This document shows, one piece after another, positions 7,722-10,447 of a DNA stretch of 10,447 bases. This DNA comes from JBCDIQ01 sp039024295. Its GTDB lineage: Bacteria; Bacteroidota; Bacteroidia; J057. Within the stretch, counting starts at the first letter, position 1. Every line of letters begins with the position of its first letter. Under the pieces are notes generated by a model. The model was not told the origin of the DNA, searched no databases, and was given only the letters and a program-made list of their open reading frames with translations. The DNA lies in contig JBCDIQ010000198.1 in assembly GCA_039024295.1 (NCBI GenBank), positions 1 through 10,447 of the forward strand. Reading direction: 5' to 3'. The translations under genes and the position numbers were made by a program.

Positions 7722-7733
7722 TTTTACCACTCT

Positions 7734-9008
7734 TTATCCCATCGAAGCAGGTACAGCTGCCAGCTTTCCGATGGCGTCCCCCAACTGCTGAATCACCTGC
7801 GGAATTTCTTCCAAACGCGCAGTCCCAACTGATAGTCGGTACCAGGGCGAATCTTCGGCTCCAAACGCACCAAATGGAACCAAGGCCACTTTGGCTTCGT
7901 CAATCAGGTATCGGTGAACATCGGCATGAGTGTCCAGCGAAGTCCCATCCACTCGTTTCATACCCACCAAGTCAAATTTTACGGTTAAATACAGGGCAGC
8001 TTGAGGGGATATCGCATCTACTGCAAATCCTTTGGCCTTAAGCTGATTGATGCCTTCATAAAACCCGAGTAAGCGAGCATTGAGTTGTTCCCGAATTTGC
8101 ACGAGGTAAGCGTCAACCTGAACTTTATTGCTCAGGTAACGGGAGGCAGCTACCTGTTCCGCTTTGGGGGACCAGGTTCCTGCGTGGGAGAGAATGGACC
8201 TCATTTTTCGGATGACATGCTCGGGGCCAAATCCCCACCCTACACGAACGCCCGTGGCAGCAAATGCTTTGGACATCCCATCAATAAAGATGGTATAGGC
8301 CCTCATTTCCGGATACAAGGAAACAGGATCTACGTGCTGGGTCTCCCCATAGGTCAGGTTGCTATAAATCTGGTCGAATAACAGGTATAAGGGCTTTTCA
8401 TCTGGACCTCTTCGGTTATTTTCTTCCAGAATCAACTCACAGATACCGGCCAATTGCTCTTTGCTGAACACTGTCCCAGTTGGGTTGAGGGGAGAGCACA
8501 AAGCAACCAGGGTAGCCCCTTTGACATGAGGTGCCAGCACTTCAGCAGAAGGCATGAAGTTATCCTCAGGGTTGGTATGCACCATGATCGGGTTTGCCCC
8601 AGAAATATGGGTGTAGTGGTTGTTGTTCCAAGAAGGAACCGGAAAAATGATGGTATCTCCAGGATCAATCAAGGTTAAATAAGTCGCGAATATCAAGGGG
8701 CGCGCACCGGAAGAGATCAAGATGTTGTCCGGCTCGTATGCCAGTCCTTGAGTCCGATTGAGATAATCTGATACAGCGTCACGAAGTTCTGCCATCCCAT
8801 TTGACGCCGGATAATTTGTTATTCCTTCCCCATATGCCCTGATGATTTCTTCTTTAAATTCTACTGGAATGGGGAAAATGTCCGGGTTAAAGTCCCCGAT
8901 GGTTAAGTTAAAGATATGTTCTCCTGCTGCCTTGCGCGATTTGATTTCGGACGCAAGCTTGATGATTTCGGAGCCTATTATGTGCTCCGCCATATGGGAT
9001 ACTTTCAT
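7734..9008 (-). CDS. PLP-dependent aminotransferase, class I/II (fold type I)
   Basis: A 424-residue cytoplasmic pyridoxal-phosphate aminotransferase of the aspartate-aminotransferase superfamily, transferring an amino group between an amino acid and a 2-oxo acid; the exact substrate is not determined. Visible motifs are SSGARP (99-104, phosphate binding), Trp127 in PSW (ring stacking), NPTG at 175-178, Asp212 and Tyr215 in DQIY, Ser246-Lys247 in GMSKAFAATG (Lys247 the Schiff-base lysine), and Arg391 in WYRLSVGTAR (substrate carboxylate). The length is slightly above the usual 390-410. Start choice: the ATG at 9008 gives MKVSHMAEHIIG. An upstream in-frame TTG at 9044 falls inside the -7 promoter box, so it is rejected. 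An ATG at 8993 (MAEHIIG) is a possible alternative. It is divergent from yicC and convergent with the outer-membrane barrel gene. Confidence 0.93.
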   Translation of the reverse strand: MKVSHMAEHIIGSEIIKLASEIKSRKAAGEHIFNLTIGDFNPDIFPIPVEFKEEIIRAYGEGITNYPASNGMAELRDAVSDYLNRTQGLAYEPDNILISSGARPLIFATYLTLIDPGDTIIFPVPSWNNNHYTHISGANPIMVHTNPEDNFMPSAEVLAPHVKGATLVALCSPLNPTGTVFSKEQLAGICELILEENNRRGPDEKPLYLLFDQIYSNLTYGETQHVDPVSLYPEMRAYTIFIDGMSKAFAATGVRVGWGFGPEHVIRKMRSILSHAGTWSPKAEQVAASRYLSNKVQVDAYLVQIREQLNARLLGFYEGINQLKAKGFAVDAISPQAALYLTVKFDLVGMKRVDGTSLDTHADVHRYLIDEAKVALVPFGAFGAEDSPWYRLSVGTARLEEIPQVIQQLGDAIGKLAAVPASMG

Positions 9009-9041
9009 ATTATTAACAATTAGGAGGATGCAAGCCAATTG

Positions 9042-9049
9042 CAAAAATA
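9042..9049 (-). promoter_or_regulatory. Bacteroidota-type -7 promoter box for the aminotransferase gene
   Basis: On the minus strand this reads TATTTTTG, an exact match to the TAnnTTTG -7 element of the Bacteroidota housekeeping sigma factor. The expected TTTG -33 box is not present at 19-21 bp upstream (GGCG/CGGG there instead). The predicted transcript would start a few bases downstream and leave a leader of about 30 nt before the ATG at 9008, which is rich in A and T as usual for this phylum. An 8-mer with six fixed AT-rich positions can occur by chance, hence moderate confidence. Confidence 0.4.
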
Positions 9050-9124
9050 CAATTAATTCAGGATATTACCCGCCTCGCTGATGGTCCTTTTCTTATTTTT
9101 ACCTTAAGCATATTTCCACTTCAC

Positions 9125-10000
9125 ATGGTAGCTTCCATGACCGGCTACGGTGCCGCCACCCATTCTTCTTCGAATTACAACATAACCGTAGAGTTAAAAT
9201 CTCTGAATAGCAAATATTTCGAAGCACTACTTAAACTCCCTCGTACTTATTTGCAGTATGAACATAAGCTGCGATCTGAACTGGGCTCCAAACTCACCCG
9301 AGGCAAAGTCACCTTTTTCCTCAATGTGGAAGTGCTCAACCCGGAGAAACGTTCGCTCAACATCAACACCGTCCTGGCCAAGGCTTACTTTGAAGAGCTG
9401 TCACAGCTTCGGGAGGACCTGAACATCACCGAACCGGTCAAACTGGATTTTCTCATCAACTTGCCGGAGGTATTGCCAGTTGAGACGGGAGAAGCAGACC
9501 CTGAAGAATGGGAACTGATTCAAGCCGCTACCCATGAAGCGTGTAAAAAGCTCATTCTTAGCCGGGAGGTTGAAGGCAAGGCACTGGAAACTGACTTGAA
9601 AGGGCGCGTGTCCTCTATCCAGGAAAGCCTGAGCGGGATTGAGGGACTTGCAGGAGATCGCATTCAGCACATTCGTACACGCCTGGACAATTCCATCCAG
9701 GAGCTACGCGAACGGGTAGATGCAGACCACAACCGTTTCGAACAGGAATTGGTCTTCTACATGGAAAAGCTCGATATAAACGAAGAGATTGTCCGCCTGA
9801 CGCAGCACCTCACCTATTTCTTGCAAATTCTCGCAGAGCCAGTTAGCAACGGAAAAAAGCTCAACTTCATCAGCCAGGAAATGGGACGAGAGATTAACAC
9901 GATTGGCTCGAAAGCCCAGTATGCGCCTATCCAACGATTTGTCGTGAGCATGAAAGACGAGTTGGATAAGATCAAGGAACAGGTGTTGAATATTGTATAG
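9125..10000 (+). CDS. yicC: YicC family endoribonuclease-like protein
   Basis: A 291-residue cytoplasmic member of the YicC/YloC family. E. coli YicC has been reported as an endoribonuclease acting on the small RNA RyhB; the target here is unknown. The start MVASMTGYGAA (1-11) is the family hallmark. The YicC-like N-terminal domain covers about 2-155, including VELKSLNSKYFE (22-33) and RGKVTFFLNVE (59-69). The C-terminal DUF1732 region (about 208-291) contains ELVFYMEKLDINEEIVRL, then GKKLNFISQEMGREINTIGSKA (243-264) and ELDKIKEQVLNIV at the end. The helical middle (about 155-205) is probably coiled. The length is normal for the family, which is about 290 residues. The ATG at 9125 matches the universal start of the family. 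It is divergent from the aminotransferase, 116 bp away. In many Bacteroidota yicC is followed by gmk (guanylate kinase), whereas here a small exported protein comes next. Confidence 0.95.
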   Translation: MVASMTGYGAATHSSSNYNITVELKSLNSKYFEALLKLPRTYLQYEHKLRSELGSKLTRGKVTFFLNVEVLNPEKRSLNINTVLAKAYFEELSQLREDLNITEPVKLDFLINLPEVLPVETGEADPEEWELIQAATHEACKKLILSREVEGKALETDLKGRVSSIQESLSGIEGLAGDRIQHIRTRLDNSIQELRERVDADHNRFEQELVFYMEKLDINEEIVRLTQHLTYFLQILAEPVSNGKKLNFISQEMGREINTIGSKAQYAPIQRFVVSMKDELDKIKEQVLNIV

Positions 10001-10032
10001 GGTTTTTGAACTCAATTTTCCCTCATGTAACC

Positions 10033-10440
10033 ATGGAGAAAAGAAATGACTTTTGTAAAAGAGTAATTCTATTGCTGGTGCTATCCTTAATGAGCTCCCT
10101 TAACGCACAAATCATCGAGGACTTTAAACAATTTTCCAAGGATTTTGATGAGGAAGCGATGGAAATTGATCGGCAGGAAAGAGATATAGGTACCCAAAAA
10201 ATAAGGTACCTTGGAAAGGTATCCACTCCAGGAAAGCAAGTTTTTAAAGTGTTTTCCTCGTTTGCTAATTATGGCGGAAAAGGGGTGAGCAGACTGGTTT
10301 TTGTTTCTCAGGACGGGGAAGAACAGTTTATGTACATACACACTAGATCGTTACCCAAGCCTGCTTTCTATTACTCTCTACGATGGCTTCGCCTAAATAA
10401 AGTTCTCGCAATCCGTCAGCGAAAGTTGGGTACATATTAG
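10033..10440 (+). CDS. Small exported protein of unknown function
   Basis: A 135-residue protein I do not recognise. Residues 1-25 form a signal peptide: a basic start MEKRNDFCKR, the hydrophobic core VILLLVLSLM and probable cleavage after LNA. The mature N-terminal part (about 27-52) is strongly acidic and predicted helical, with DFDEEAMEID. A middle segment (about 67-103) with VFKVFSSF, RLVFVSQDG and EQFMYI alternates like beta-strands. The C-terminus is basic and aromatic (YYSLRWLRLNKVLAIRQRK). No cysteine remains in the mature part and no lipobox is present, so a soluble periplasmic location is inferred. Start choice: a TTG at 10006 would add nine residues before the signal peptide, so the ATG at 10033 is preferred. 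It follows yicC by 32 bp with no terminator, suggesting co-transcription. The gene is complete in the window, but homology was not testable. Confidence 0.65.
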   Translation: MEKRNDFCKRVILLLVLSLMSSLNAQIIEDFKQFSKDFDEEAMEIDRQERDIGTQKIRYLGKVSTPGKQVFKVFSSFANYGGKGVSRLVFVSQDGEEQFMYIHTRSLPKPAFYYSLRWLRLNKVLAIRQRKLGTY

Positions 10441-10444
10441 TTTC

Positions 10445-10447
10445 ATG
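10445..10447 (+). other. Possible start codon of the next rightward gene (window edge)
   Basis: The last three bases are ATG, four bases after the TAG of the small exported protein. If it is a start codon the next gene would be tightly coupled to the yicC transcript. Only this codon is visible, so this is a pointer rather than a call. Confidence 0.15.

Noticed and set aside
9022..9081. AGGAGG followed by ATG on the plus strand, opening a 17-codon frame
   Set aside because: There is no spacing between AGGAGG and ATG, the frame is tiny, and it lies in the divergent promoter region of the aminotransferase; it is coincidental.

Overview
The window looks like a chromosomal segment from a Bacteroidota member, probably a Cytophagales- or Saprospirales-like marine or soil organism; I cannot fix the order. 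Three things point there. The 1480-residue surface protein ends in a type IX secretion system (T9SS) type B sorting domain (gliding-motility-associated C-terminal domain). Shine-Dalgarno sequences are absent or poor before the genes. The only convincing promoter element, TATTTTTG before the aminotransferase, is a Bacteroidota-type -7 box. No mobile element, CRISPR array, rRNA or tRNA is visible.

Layout: positions 1-400 are AT-rich and show no gene, but hold an imperfect 36-bp inverted repeat. A leftward pair follows: the giant secreted multidomain protein (401-4843), with a periplasmic L,D-transpeptidase (5012-5623) lying upstream of it in the direction of transcription. A divergent 139-bp gap leads to a rightward pair: an SDR oxidoreductase (GTG start at 5763, end 6560) and an outer-membrane beta-barrel protein (6618-7721). 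The latter meets a leftward class I/II PLP-dependent aminotransferase (7734-9008) tail to tail across 12 bp. A second divergent gap (9009-9124) separates this from a rightward yicC (9125-10000) and a small exported protein of unknown function (10033-10440).

Functionally, several products belong to the cell envelope: a T9SS-exported adhesin-like protein, a peptidoglycan cross-linking or remodelling enzyme, an outer-membrane barrel and a small signal-peptide protein. These are mixed with general metabolism (SDR, aminotransferase) and RNA metabolism (YicC). The genes do not form an obvious single pathway.

I see no clear new multi-gene system. The points most worth a second look are inside the giant protein (a His-rich loop encoded by a 9-bp direct repeat, and six Cys-paired Ig-like repeats) and the unidentified small exported protein directly after yicC.
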